Notes under the pieces: model-generated
Databases searched by the model: none
What the model was told of the DNA's origin: nothing
Seen by the model: the letters and a program-made list of their open reading frames with translations, nothing else
Shown here: positions 14,232 through 30,445 of the stretch, in pieces
Position numbering within the stretch: the stretch's first letter is position 1
Layout: each line of letters starts with the position of its first letter
NCBI RefSeq assembly: GCF_901709675.1
Contig: NC_051103.1
Span: forward strand, 8,541,501 to 8,605,500
Source: Syngnathus acus
Lineage: Eukaryota; Chordata; Actinopteri; Syngnathiformes; Syngnathidae
DNA length: 64,000 nucleotides
Direction: 5' to 3'
Translations under genes and position numbers: made by a program

Positions 14232-16286
14232 TCACAAGACGTCTTGGAAGGCACGGAGCGTGCTCAGCGCCGACACCAGGCAGCCGTCAAAGTTGGAGTG
14301 AGTGAAGGCGTCTCCGGCGCAAACCAGCAGGGGCCGCTCCGACAACGTCATGTGACCCGGGCAGCCCGCCACGGCGCTGGCCACCTGAGCGACACACGAG
14401 CGGGCTCTTACTGCTGAAGGCTCGGCACTCGCTCGCCAGGCCAGGCCAGGCTTTTGGCTCACCTGCGAGTACCTCCACTTGTGGCACTTGACGCCCGTTG
14501 GCTGAGGCAGCGCGGGGACCAGCCGCTCGAGCTCCCGCAAGATGATGGGCCGCACTTCCTCGGCATCCCGCTCCAGGTGCCGCAGGCCAAAGGGCACGCC
14601 GGTGTGGACCACCAATGACGGCCCGGGACCCGCGTCCGCCTCTGGACACAAGCCGCGGGTTATCGGCCGCCCGCCCGCCCGCCCGCCGGGCGAAATGCGA
14701 GCGCCTCACCTGCACCGCGTTTGCGGGAGTCCACGGAAGCGTAGCAGATGACTTTGGCCTCGTCATCGTCGCCGTTGTTATAGTAGCGGACAGCCCAGGG
14801 CACGCCCACGTCGGCCCCGGGAGGGAAGAAGAGCGCCAAGGCGAAACGGGAGGAATACGTCACGCCGCGCAACAGCTCTCTCTGCTGGACAGATAAAACT
14901 GACAGCACAGGCGCAATCAATTTGGGATATTGCGTTTCGAGAGAAGCCTGCCTAAATCGATTCAAGCGGGCTCACCGTCACCCAGGTCGCCTTCGAGCTG
15001 CAGAATTTGCGGAACGGGGATGGTCAAGAGCACAGAGTCAAAGTTGTGGCTCCCGCCTTGCTTCTTGCGGACCTCCCAGGAGGCGCCGTGGCGGTACAGA
15101 CCGCTCACCTGATGCTCCAGGCATAAGTCGGCTCCTAGACAGCAAGGACGGACTAGTCACGAGGTGCCGCTGTGCGGGTGGCCACGCAAAGAGCAGTGAC
15201 GCCATTCATTCGTCCACCCACCCACCGACTCACCCGACTGGCGCAGGAAGTGCTTCACCACGCTGCTCATGCCCAGCGGAGCCACGTAGTCCACGTTGCC
15301 GTCTTTGTGCCGCAAGCCCTCTACGGCGCAGTCGAGCGGGCGCAGGACGCCTGCCGCCAGCAGCTCCGAGTAGAAGCTGACGAGCGTGTTGGACTTTCCA
15401 AGAGCTTCCATTCCAAGTGTGATGGCTTTGGCGATACGAGTTTTGATTGTTGTGGACTGCTTACCTGTGGTGAGCGCGCGCATACTCGCGCGTGGCCGAG
15501 ATATACTGGGCTCCGAGGTCGGCCGAATGGGACGACGGGTCGGGAGGACGGAACGTCGACATCCTTCCACCTGTCGCCCGCGCGCGCACACACACGCGCT
15601 CAAGCACGTTTGCCTTGGGAACGTCAACGACACCAGTCGATCACCATTCTTGGAGTGACAATTTGCCCACTTGGTTTCATCGTTCGCTTTCTGTGGTTGC
15701 AGGCGACGCGCATGCAGCCTAGCGTCTTCACGTGATGTTTGTTGTTGACTCGGACTCAGTGAGCGGCCAAGGTCGGCAAAAGTGCGTGCGTGCGTGCGTG
15801 CGTGCCACAAATGCCATTTTTCCGCCAAGGTGCCTGGTAACGACGTCTGCCAACAATCTTACTGGTTTCAACCGTCACTTTTCCTTGCGTTGAACGTCTT
15901 GAAGAAAAACAGTTTGCACTCATGGAACCTCTTTGGGACTGAACGCCTTTGCAACTGTGACCAAAAACAACATTGGCTACGAGCTTGCTGCGAACCTTTG
16001 CCGCTCACCGAGAGATCATCAGCCGTGCATATCTCGCGCGCGCGCGCGGACGGAACCGGCCGGCGTGGGGGAAAGAAAAACAAAGTGTACGTGCAAATGA
16101 CAAGCGTGTGGGTCGGCGCGCGTGCATGTCCTGACCGACTCCGCGGGCTTTGTCCCAGACGACGATGTGGACTTTTTTGTGCTTGAGCTCCTTCCTGAGC
16201 AGGTAGGCGCACAGGCTGCCGGTCAGGCCTGCCCCCACCACCAGAACCCGACTGGACGCATCGAGCACCCGCGACGGAGACGACAT
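14232..16286 (-). CDS. rnls: Renalase, FAD-dependent NAD(P)H oxidase
   Basis: Seven exons read on the minus strand: 16286-16136, 15570-15465, 15376-15234, 15134-14976, 14898-14710, 14641-14463 and 14384-14232. All phases join, giving 359 residues (human 342). Renalase is a flavoprotein that oxidises isomeric, mis-hydrogenated NAD(P)H back to NAD(P)+. The dinucleotide-binding motif [17 protein letters not shown] opens the Rossmann fold at about residue 14. GGRMST and ADLGAQYIS follow in exon 2, and the C terminus has [14 protein letters not shown], typical of the family. It is adjacent and convergent to pten, matching the human 10q23 neighbourhood. The start codon is the first ATG of the conserved frame. 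Exon 5 was placed at the GTCAG acceptor, which keeps phase. Confidence 0.95.
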
Positions 16287-17048
16287 GTTTAGATCCTTCC
16301 GCTCCGAGTTAAAAGGAACTAGCTCGGCGGCTACTGGAAGTGACGTCGCGCCTGCGCCTATACTGCGGTGGGGGCGCATTCTTATGCGCATATGTCGTCG
16401 GTTCCGCCGGCCGGCCGCGGCTCGGACGCAGGAAAGAAACATGCAACAGTCAATCAAGAATCACGCTGTTTTATGAAATGCATTCATCGGAATTATTTTC
16501 GACGATGCGCCAGTGTCAAACGTCACCTGCATAAATGACGTCACCGCCAAGGGGCCGTGATCACGTGTCCCCAACCGGAAATCCGCTTCACTTCCTGACC
16601 CGCCAAACGTGAGTTGTTGGTTTGAGAGAATGCCATTGTTTGTCGTGTCAGAGTTTCCCTCGTCGTCGTCCAGCGTTCGGCTCCGATGGCGCAAGCAGGT
16701 ACTCGCAAACGTCGACCGGAGGCGGGCGGGCGGGCGGTCGGGCGCACTCCCTCCCTCCCTCCCTCTGCTGTTTGTCGCAGCCTTTCCCGCATTCCAACAA
16801 GACACTGCCTTTTTCAATTGAAGCGAACATTCGAATGACCGTACTGTCGTCTTGAAGGAGCTCGCACAAGAGTGCTTTTTGGCTCCGTGCAACACGTGCG
16901 ACACCACCGTTTGCGATTCGACAGGCGGCGGCGTACCAAGGGCCGACCCTGGCTGCGCAGGCTCAATACTTGTTGCGCACATTTTGGTGGAAGTTTGCGC
17001 TCCAATGGAGCAAGGCGGCCCTGTCAAAGCGTGTCGCGTTGCAGAGGG
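16287..17048. promoter_or_regulatory. Divergent promoter region of rnls and the racgap1-like gene
   Basis: The 762 bp between the two divergent starts are GC-rich and lack a TATA box. CRE-like TGACGTC occurs near 16341 and 16537, and NRF1-like GCGCCTGCGC near 16350. A possible noncoding exon for the + gene ends at 16697 (GCAAGCAG before GTACTC), with an acceptor at 17044 just before its start codon. CCCTCCCT and GGGCGGGC repeats occupy 16722-16765. Confidence 0.5.
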
Positions 17049-20000
17049 ATGGCCGAATCTCGAGGGATCGTGGAGGAGCTGCTCGCGCTCTGCATCCAGC
17101 GAATGACGATGGAGGAGAAAGCCATGAACACCGAGCTGGGTGAGTTCCCCGGCCGGCGCGCCCGCTGGCCGCCCAATCATTGCCGCGTGGATCCCAGCCA
17201 AACCGAGCCCATGGCCTTGGCAGAGTTGATCGAGGTGGTGAAAAGCTTCGAGAGCGCCAGGAAGCAATGGCAGCGCGCCGAGACGGAGCTCAAGAAGTAC
17301 AAGGAGCTGCTGGTCAAGTCGGACGTGGCCAAAGCTGCGCTGGAGGTCAAACTCAAGCATGCCCGCAACCAGCTGGACGTGGAGATGAGGAAACGTTACA
17401 AGATGGAGGGCGATTATCAGTACCTGGTGAGGCACAAAGAGCGGCTGTTTTGCGACGGGCGGGCGGGCGGGCGGGCGGCCATCTTTTCCTCACGGCCTTT
17501 GCCGTCCGTCCTTTGTGCCGACAGCAGAGGCAAATGCAGCTCATGTGCGACATCCTGGTAAACGACAGCAAATCCAGCGCCTGTCTCAACGAGGAGCAGA
17601 AGTCCCTGCTGGCCGCCTTTGAGCACAAAGGCGCCAACAGGACTCGGCAGCACGGCAGCAAACGGTAAAAGGGTCAAACGCCGGCCGGAGCGCCGGCAGC
17701 AGTAAAGCCACTCTCGCCCGTTTCAGCTTGTCGGCCATCGACGAGTCGTCCTTCTTCTCGCACTCGGACATCAGCTACGACCGCACGGACGATGACGTGG
17801 TGAGCCGGTCGGTGGGTGGCGCGGCGCGGTGCGGCGGAAGCCGAGCCCGCTCACTTTGAGCTTTGGCGCTTTCAGGACCTGGACGCCTCCGCGCTCAAAC
17901 CCCTGAGGTCACGGGCCCGAGAGCGGCGGGTAAGCCCGGGGCATGTCCGCAAAGCGCCCGCTCCCCAAAGAAAGCTTTTCTCCAAGAAAAGCCTTTGGCG
18001 CCGCTCCAGAGAAACGGCTCCCTCGGCCCATCTCCTTTTCCGACTTTGCGCCGTCTCTCGTAGCGTTCGTCCATGCCGCTGACGGCGCCGGGAAAGCAAG
18101 GGCCAGGCGGCGACGTTTCTGCTGAGCTGCTGCTGGAGCGCAAAAGCGTGGAGAAGGTGAGAAAGTCCAAGCGCGGGGAAGCCACGGGGAGCGCCGTGAC
18201 GCCAAGCCGAGGAAATGCCGAGAGAGCCCGACCCGTTTGACTTTGCGCCTCAGGAGGTGGAGACGGCCGTGCGGGCGATAGTGAGGGCACCCGGCGCCAG
18301 GGCCCTCGGCGCCAGGGCCCTCGTTGACACGCCACCCACGCCGGAGCGGCCCGAAGAGGGATTCGCCGGCGAGGGAGGTAAACGCAAGCGCGCCTTCCCC
18401 GCTCGTCCTCTGCTCTCTTCAGTCAAGCGCCCAAGCTCCAAATCAAAGCGCTTGATGAGCCGCCTCTTTTTGCTCGTGCAGAAGAAGCGCCTGAACCCGG
18501 CGGCCAGGCTGGCGTGCAGACGTGTCCCAAGCATGACTTTCTCTCCAAAACGGTGCCAGACGGCCGCCCGCCCGCCCGCCTGCCCAAGTTGAAGCCAAAG
18601 CTTCACGCGCTCCTCCCCCGTCCGTCTGCCAGGTGATCCGGCCCGAGATGTGCTTGCCTTGCGGCAAGAGGATCCGCTTTGGCAGGATGGCGCTCAAGTG
18701 CAGAAGCTGTCGCCTGCTTTCTCATCCAGAGTGCAAAGCCAAGTGCATCCAGATGTGCGCTGCCCCCCGCCCGGCGGCGGCTGAGGCCACGGTCAGGATG
18801 ACCTCCGTCCGAGGCCCGCGTTCACGTCGCGGCCGCCGCCCGCGTTCACGTCTCTGCTCCTCAGGTCCCGCTGGAGGCGTTAGCTCCCAGCAAGGCTCCC
18901 AGGATTCCGCCGCTGCTCGTAGAGTGCGTAAAGGAGATCGAAAGGAGGGGCTTACAGGAGGTGAGCCGAGTCGGTCGGTCGGCCAGGTGCAGACTCCCGA
19001 CTCCGCTTTCTGCCTCCAGCGAGGCCTCTACAGAGTTCCCGGCGGCGAGCGGCAGGTCAAGGACTTGCGCCAGCTCTTGACGGCGGCCACAGCGCCGCCG
19101 CCGCGACTGAGCGAGGTGTCGGACATCCACGTGCTTTGCGGCGTCCTCAAAGACTTCCTGCGCAAGCTGAAGGAGCCGCTGCTCACCTTCAAGCTCCACC
19201 GCAGCTTCACGGCAGCTTCAGGTGGGCCCGGCCCGTCCCGTCCCATCGCCCGGCCCGTTTGCGTCCTAACTGCCGAGCTTTTGGCCAGAGATGAGCGACC
19301 ACCAAAAGAGCTCGGGCGCCATGTTTCGGGCCATCGCCGAGCTGCCCAAGCCCAACCGGGACACGCTGGCCTTCCTCATGCTCCATTTGCACAAGTGAGT
19401 CCACTTGAGTGGCTGGCGCACACTAGTGTTTGTGCTTTAATTAGATTTTTTTAGTAGCGCCCTGCCACGACTTCCCAGGCCGGTCTTGTCCTTGTGTCGC
19501 AGGGTGATGCGGAGTCCTCAGTGCCAGATGGACCGGAATAATTTAGCCCGGGTTTTCGGACCCACCCTGATGGGACACGCGCTGTCTGACCCGTCGCCGT
19601 CGACGATCGTGCGGGACACAAATATTCAGCCTAAGGTCAGCGAGCGAGCGAGCGAGCGGCAGCAGACCCGCGTGGCTGCCTGCCGGCCGGCCTGCCGGCC
19701 GGCCGGCCTGCCGGCCTGCCTGTCTGCTGGCCTGCCTGCCTGCCTGACACGTCATGTCGCCATCTTCCTCAGGTCATCGCTCACTTCTTGTCCTTCCCCG
19801 AGGACTACTGGAGGCGTGTCCTCGGCGACCAGGCGGCCGCTTGCCATAAGCGCTCCAGCCGAGGCGAAGGAGAGGGTACGGCCGCCGCTCGCCCGACCTC
19901 GTCCGGCCTTGTCGGGATTTCGGCTCGTTTCTTTGAGCCGCTGACGTCTCCCGAGCTGAACAAGCGCCGCGACGTGCCCGGCGAGACGGCCGCTCGAGGT

Positions 20001-20133
20001 CGCGCCGGCAACTTGGCAAAGTAAGCGACTCGCCCGGCGCCATTCGGAGCCGTGCTTTGATTTCTCAACGCTTGCTTCCCTTAGCAGCGGTTGCGCCGTG
20101 CCAGGCCGGCGCTTTTTCACATCACCCAGCTGA
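17049..20133 (+). CDS. Rac GTPase-activating protein 1-like (MgcRacGAP/CYK-4 family)
   Basis: Fifteen coding exons: 17049-17139, 17224-17426, 17525-17664, 17727-17799, 17876-17929, 18064-18156, 18254-18377, 18482-18552, 18633-18791, 18865-18960, 19020-19221, 19289-19394, 19503-19635, 19773-20020 and 20085-20133. They give 613 residues, against 632 in human RACGAP1. Order: an N-terminal coiled coil (SFESARKQWQRAETELKKYKE), the LSAIDES segment, a C1 zinc finger ([20 protein letters not shown], then CRSCRLLSHPECKAKC), and a RhoGAP domain with arginine finger GLYRVPG. The C terminus ends FFTSPS, like the FFASPMLK tail of RACGAP1. The family forms centralspindlin with KIF23 in cytokinesis. The exon 1/2 junction is uncertain, because the first available acceptor (17197) breaks phase and 17223 is used. 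The gene could be a divergent paralog. Confidence 0.87.
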
Positions 20134-20305
20134 CCTGGCGTCATCCAGCGTTACTCACAGTTGTAAGGAATGAAAAATAAATAGATGAAGAGCTGCTGTT
20201 GTTGTTTGTGTTTCCCTGCGCATGCAGTCACTGATGCTCGGTCGGATGCTTTTTAGTTGTCGTTTCCCTGGGCCGCCAGTATGGAGTTGCTATTTACTGA
20301 AGCTG
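20134..20305. other. racgap1-like 3' UTR
   Basis: Short AT-richer stretch after the stop codon with AATAAATA near 20175, the probable poly(A) signal. No other feature is seen. Confidence 0.6.
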
Positions 20306-20617
20306 TTAAAGTCCCAATGATGGTCACACACACACCTGGGTGTGGTGAAATTTGTCCTCTGCATTGAACCCATCCCCGTGTGATTTTAATCCATCCCCTG
20401 GGGGAGAGGGGAGCAGTGAGCAGCAGCGGTGCCGCCGGGCTCGGGAATCAGTTGGTGATCTAACCCCCCAATTCCAACCCTTAATGCTGAGTGCCAAGCA
20501 GGGAGGCAATGGCTCCCATTTTTATAGTCTTTGGTATGACCCGGCCGGCCGGGGTTTGAACCCACAACCTTCCAGTCTCAGGGCGGACACTCTACCACTA
20601 GGCCACTGAGCTAGTAA
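20306..20617 (-). mobile_element. tRNA-derived SINE
   Basis: Read on the minus strand, the element starts with a tRNA-like head. Its A box is TGGCCTAGTGG and its B box is GGTTCAAACCC, the internal RNA polymerase III promoter. A body of about 230 bp follows and ends GTGTGACCATCATTGGGAC. The same 3' end recurs at 55283-55352, so this is a dispersed family. It lies between two convergent genes. Confidence 0.85.
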
Positions 20618-20639
20618 TTGTTGGAATTTGAGATGTGCT

Positions 20640-21351
20640 TCGTCTCGTCTTTGTTAAGCCAAAATCAAATCCGCCGAGATGGGCGGGGGCGAAAACGCAA
20701 GCGTGCAAAGTCAGCTGCGTGTGCTTCATTGCCACACGTGCTTCCTGAACACTAGGTGGCAACCGAGAGCTGACATCCGCAAATGAGCCACAAAGAAGAG
20801 CGAGAAGGCGGAAGCGGACGCCGCCGATTTGGGAGACGACGTGAAATAATGAAGAAAAAGAGCCGAATGCGAGCTCCTTGGATTGGACTTTACCCTTGGT
20901 CACAATGGCTACCCGGATTCTGCTTAAGGTAACCCATTGAACCAAGTTGAAAGTGAAACTTTTGGCCGGCTCCAGCCAGGCAGCCACCTGTTCGTTCAAT
21001 AGTTGGGCAACGTATCGCGAGCATCCCAATCTTTGACGAACTGGTCAAATGTTGTGCATGGCGCGCGAGTTTTATTTTGGGCGGGCCGCTTGCTTACAAG
21101 ACCAAGTGCATAGTACAAAATGAAAGAATACTGCCTAGTACGTCAGCCGTCGTCCCACGCTCGGTACCATCGACGGTGAACAGCCTCCGTCAACTTGTTC
21201 GTACCCTGAATCATGTTACGCATGAGTCGACTTCAATACTGAGACGCCAGTGAGGCTGGGAGACGCGGCGAGGCGAGCGGCCAAGCCTTCCCAAAGGACT
21301 TCTTCATCGAGCCCGGTCGCCCAATCGGCCTCGCTCCTCCTCTGTCGGTAT
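20640..21351. other. syde1 3' UTR and spacer
   Basis: A minus-strand AATAAA near 21070 marks the probable end of syde1, whose 3' UTR would span 21070-21351. The rest is spacer and includes the orphan exon-like sequence noted separately. No other coding exon is seen. Confidence 0.55.
20905..20928 (+). other. Orphan first-exon-like sequence
   Basis: An ATG at 20905 opens eight codons (MATRILLK) and runs straight into a GTAACC donor at 20929. The upstream sequence is GC-rich and 5' UTR-like. No second exon is recognised before syde1 begins on the other strand. It may be the first exon of an unannotated gene, part of a repeat, or chance. Confidence 0.25.
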
Positions 21352-24300
21352 CTACGTGCAAATGTTGACGCGTTTGGCCAGCTCTCGGTCCAGGTCGTTA
21401 ATCAGGCCGTCAAAGTCCTTCAGGCTGAGTCGGCAGTTAAACGGAGCATCAAAGTCCAGCAGGTCCTCGGCGCAGCAGCGTGGCGCTCGGCGGGCTCCCG
21501 AGCGCCACGCTTCTCCCCCGCCGCCGCCGCCGTCGTCGTCGTCATCATCTTCGCCACCTGCAATCAAATAACACGGGCGGCACAACAATCCAAACGCGCA
21601 CGAGATGGCCTTTTGTCACAAGAGAACCTTCAAACGAAAACGTGACCTCCACCTGAACCTTCAAGACGTGGCAAAGTAAAACGTGACCTGGGTCGCTTTC
21701 GCTCCTCGCCACCTCGTCGTACTCGGCGTCCCGTCCGGGCGCGAGCCGCTGCCCGCTCCAGTCACCGGCGTAGCGGTTGGCTGGCGGCGGACTGTCCAAG
21801 CGGGCCACGGCGCCCCGGCCCCGGCGCCACACCGCTTCCGAAGCTCCGCCGTCTGGCCTCTGGCAGGTCGGCTTGGGCCGAGGAGCGGGGCAGACGTCGT
21901 CGTCGTCGTCTGCTGGGATTCGGTGGGTCGGCACTGCGGAGGAAAGGCGCGGCCATCAAATTGTGCTGCAGGGCAAGGCGGGCGCTCTCCTCTTACCGGG
22001 CCACAGCCGCAGCAGGTAGTGCAAGGCCTCGATGTGAAGCTTGAAGTCGACGGCGCGGGCCGAATCCCCCGACGCCTCCCCCCCTCCCGGCCCCCCTTTT
22101 GCCTCCGCCGCGCGTTTGAGCAGCACCGGGCCGAAGCAGACGGCCAGGTTTCGGTGCGTCATCCTGTTGCGAGGGCTGAAGTGGGCCACCAGGCTGAGAT
22201 GGTCCAGCAGCAGAGTCAAAGTGGCCTGCAAGAGGAGAGAAGGCGGCCAACGCTCAGCGGGCAAAGGCGGCCCGGCCCGACCTGGCCCGGCCCAGCCTAG
22301 CCTGCCCTGGCCCGGCCCAGCCTGCCTCGGCCTGGCCCGGCCGTCTCACCCTCTCCGGCACCGGCAGACACGAGAGCAGCTCCACCGTGGCCCAGCGGAC
22401 GTCCGGGCTCGGCGGCGGGGCGGGCCGCCGGGTCATGGCTTCCCTCACCACCTCGTACAAGGCGGCCGTGATGAGCGAAGACGGCAGCTCGCGCAGGAAG
22501 TCTTTGAGGATTCCTGCCCAGCCAAGAAGAGCGCGCTCTGGCCCGGGACCTTTCTCTTTTGCAACGGCTGACATCCTCACCCGTCAGGACGTTGACGTCG
22601 GGGTAGAGGTCCTCTCCGAGCCAGACGGCCGAGCTGTCGCTCTCGAAGCCGTCCCTCAGCTGCTTCTTGACTGCGGCCGAGCCGCACAGTCGGTAGAGAC
22701 CCACGGCCTGAAGGACCACGACGACGGTGGCAGGCGTCACGAGTCGTCTCTGGGACGGAGCGTTTCCGGGCCCTACCTTCAGTCCTCGCCGTTCGATCTC
22801 CGCCACCGTCTTCTGGACCAGCAATGGCACGCCGCCGGCCGATCTTTCTTCCTCCAGCAGCCGACGCAGTTCCACCCCGAAGACACGAGCGGGTCCGCTC
22901 GGGTTAGCGGCCCCCTGAAAAGAGCCCAAACGGAGACGGGTCGCTCACGTTTGTCGGTCGGTCGGTCGGTCGCTCGGTGCCGCGTCGGCCGGCTTCTACC
23001 TGCGCGTCTCGTCGCTCCTGCAACGACACTTTGATGTCCAGACGGCCTTGGGGTTCCAGCTTGACGCTGAGCTGCCGAGCGCCACTTCCTGATATGGGCG
23101 CACGTCGGTGGGTGGTCACCAGCGTCCGACGCAGATGCGGCGGCGACGGAGCCGTACTGCACCTTTGAAGAGCGGCGGCAGGGCCACGCCCCCCAGACAG
23201 CAAACCACGTTGCCCGGCCGAGCCGCTCGGTCAAAGCGAGCGGCGGGACTAAGCACCGCCACTCCGAGTCGACGCGCTCGCTCCAGCTCCAGGCGGAAGG
23301 TGTGGTCCAAAGGAAGGGAGTGACCTCGCGGGCGAAGGAGGGAAGTCCTGGCTCGAGCCATTCCGTCAATCTGGATTGCCAGAAAAATGTCCCGGCTCTC
23401 GTCCGACCTGGAAAAAGAGGAGGCGGAGACACAAATGCTCACACTGGAGGTTGGCACCTGGCCTGTGCTTTTCTGCTCACTCTTTTGTCTTTGTCCGCTC
23501 CAGGTCCAGAGCCAGAAGGTGAACGCTCAGCATGCCGCTCACTACGTGGCGGAAGGAGGCCGGGTGGCTTGGTTGCCGCGGCGACGCTTCAGGTGAGTCC
23601 CCGTCGCTGAGATAGCCTGGCGAGAGAACACGTCGGTCACGGCGAGGCGAAGGAGGAGTCGGCCGAGCCGGGGCGAGGCGAAGGAGGAGTCGGCCGAGCC
23701 GGGGCGAGGCGAAGGAGGAGTCGGGGCGAGGCGAAGGAGGAGTCGGCCGAGCCGGGGCGAGGCGAAGGAGGAGTCGGCCGAGCCGGGGCGAGGCCCGGCC
23801 GGCCGACCGAGCGAGCGAGCGAGCGAGCCCCTCACCTCCTTTAGTGGCGGAGCGCGCTGCGGGCGGGGCTGAGCTGTCCAGATGATATCGACTCAGGACG
23901 TCGGAGGCATTCCCGTCGCCGCCTCCCTGTCCCACCCGGGAGGAGCGGAGACTGATCTTGCGCCGGAGCTCCGGAAGCTTCCTCATCTTCAGGGAGAGTT
24001 TGCGCACGGCGCCGGGAGACATCAGCCTGTCCATCACTCCCCCTTTCCTGGGCAGGGCGGGCCGAGGGTCCGCTCCTTCTGAGGAGCCGGGCGGGCGCCA
24101 CCGCCGCCCTGTCAATTCTGTGCCCGCCATGGAAAGACTTGACGGAAGGCGAGTCTTTACCTGCGCTGTCTGAGCTGGAGCAGCCCACGGCGGCGGCGGA
24201 AAGCGCCTCCTTCCCTCCCTGCGCTGGGCCGCCCGTCGTCTCCAGCCTGGCCCGCTCCTCCTCCGGGATGGGGTTGTACCAAATGTCGGTGGTGGCGCTT

Positions 24301-25040
24301 TGCGAGCCGCCGGCCTCGTCCGGCGCCGAGGACAGCACCCAGTCACGACTGCTGCGCTCCAAGCTCTGCAGGTAGGCCCGCCTGCCGGGCAGCTCGTTGG
24401 CGACGGCGGCCGCTGTCTTTGGATGAGTTGTTGCGCCGCCCGCTGGCTGGGAGGCCAAATACAGAGGTCTATGCTTTTTCAGACACTCCTCGGCGCCACT
24501 TACCTTGTCCTGCGCACACTCCGACTTTGCGCACACAGGGGCCGCTCCTCGCCGAGCCCACGGCACGGCTAAGCGGCCGAGGGGAGGAGACCGGGGCCCC
24601 GCTACCGCCGCCTCCCCCCCGGACGCACCAGAGTTGCGCGGCGTGACGTGGGACTGCGCTGTGGCATCTGCGGCCCAGAGACGGGGAACGCTCACGGACA
24701 CGCTTGCTAACACGCCAGCGCTCGCATGTACGTGCGCGTCGCTCTCGTCCTGGACAAGAATGGCTTTGTGCGAGCTCACAGTGTGTGTGTAAATGAAGGC
24801 TGCTCTGTTGCATTCAGCTGACACATCACAGTGTGTGTAAATGAAGGCTGCTCTGTTGCATTCAGCTGACACACAGCCCCCCCCCCCCCCCACACACAGC
24901 CAGCGCGAGCTTGGCCGAGCGAGCTCATCTGTCCTGGAACGGCCGGCGTGCTCACCGTTGACTTGAGGCTCCGTCTTCCTGCGGGATCGGTTCTTGCCTC
25001 GCAGCCGGGAGAAAGTTCTCTTGAGCAGAGGCTGGGCCAT
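21352..25040 (-). CDS. syde1: Synapse defective Rho GTPase homolog 1
   Basis: Twelve exons on the minus strand: 25040-24956, 24412-24161, 24108-23836, 23616-23481, 23407-23163, 23088-23000, 22914-22777, 22707-22581, 22513-22350, 22225-21997, 21933-21688 and 21557-21352. Phases close to give 729 residues; human SYDE1 is 735. It is a RhoGAP involved in cytoskeletal control and presynaptic assembly. The N terminus [16 protein letters not shown], the [10 protein letters not shown] motif, the basic [19 protein letters not shown] segment, a C2-like region ([15 protein letters not shown]), a RhoGAP domain with arginine finger GLYRLCGS and [17 protein letters not shown], and the C-terminal [18 protein letters not shown] all match the family. 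The 5' boundary of exon 2 is the least certain. It is convergent with the racgap1-like gene. Confidence 0.95.
23640..23795. repeat. 31-bp minisatellite in syde1 intron 3
   Basis: About five copies, one truncated, of a GC-rich unit containing GAGGCGAAGGAGGAGTCGG. It lies between syde1 exons 4 and 3 and is followed by a GAGC simple repeat. Confidence 0.9.
24770..24885. repeat. Tandem duplication of about 53 bp
   Basis: Two nearly identical adjacent copies containing GTGTGTAAATGAAGGCTGCT and ending CAGCTGACACA lie in syde1 intron 1. A C run of about 14 bases and a short CA run follow. Confidence 0.85.

Positions 25041-30445
<5,405 letters not shown>

Noticed and set aside
19875-19940. An extra intron inside racgap1-like exon 14 (GTACGG donor at 19876)
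   Set aside because: The frame is continuous through 20020 and leads to the recognised C-terminal part, whereas the possible acceptor at 19937 breaks phase.
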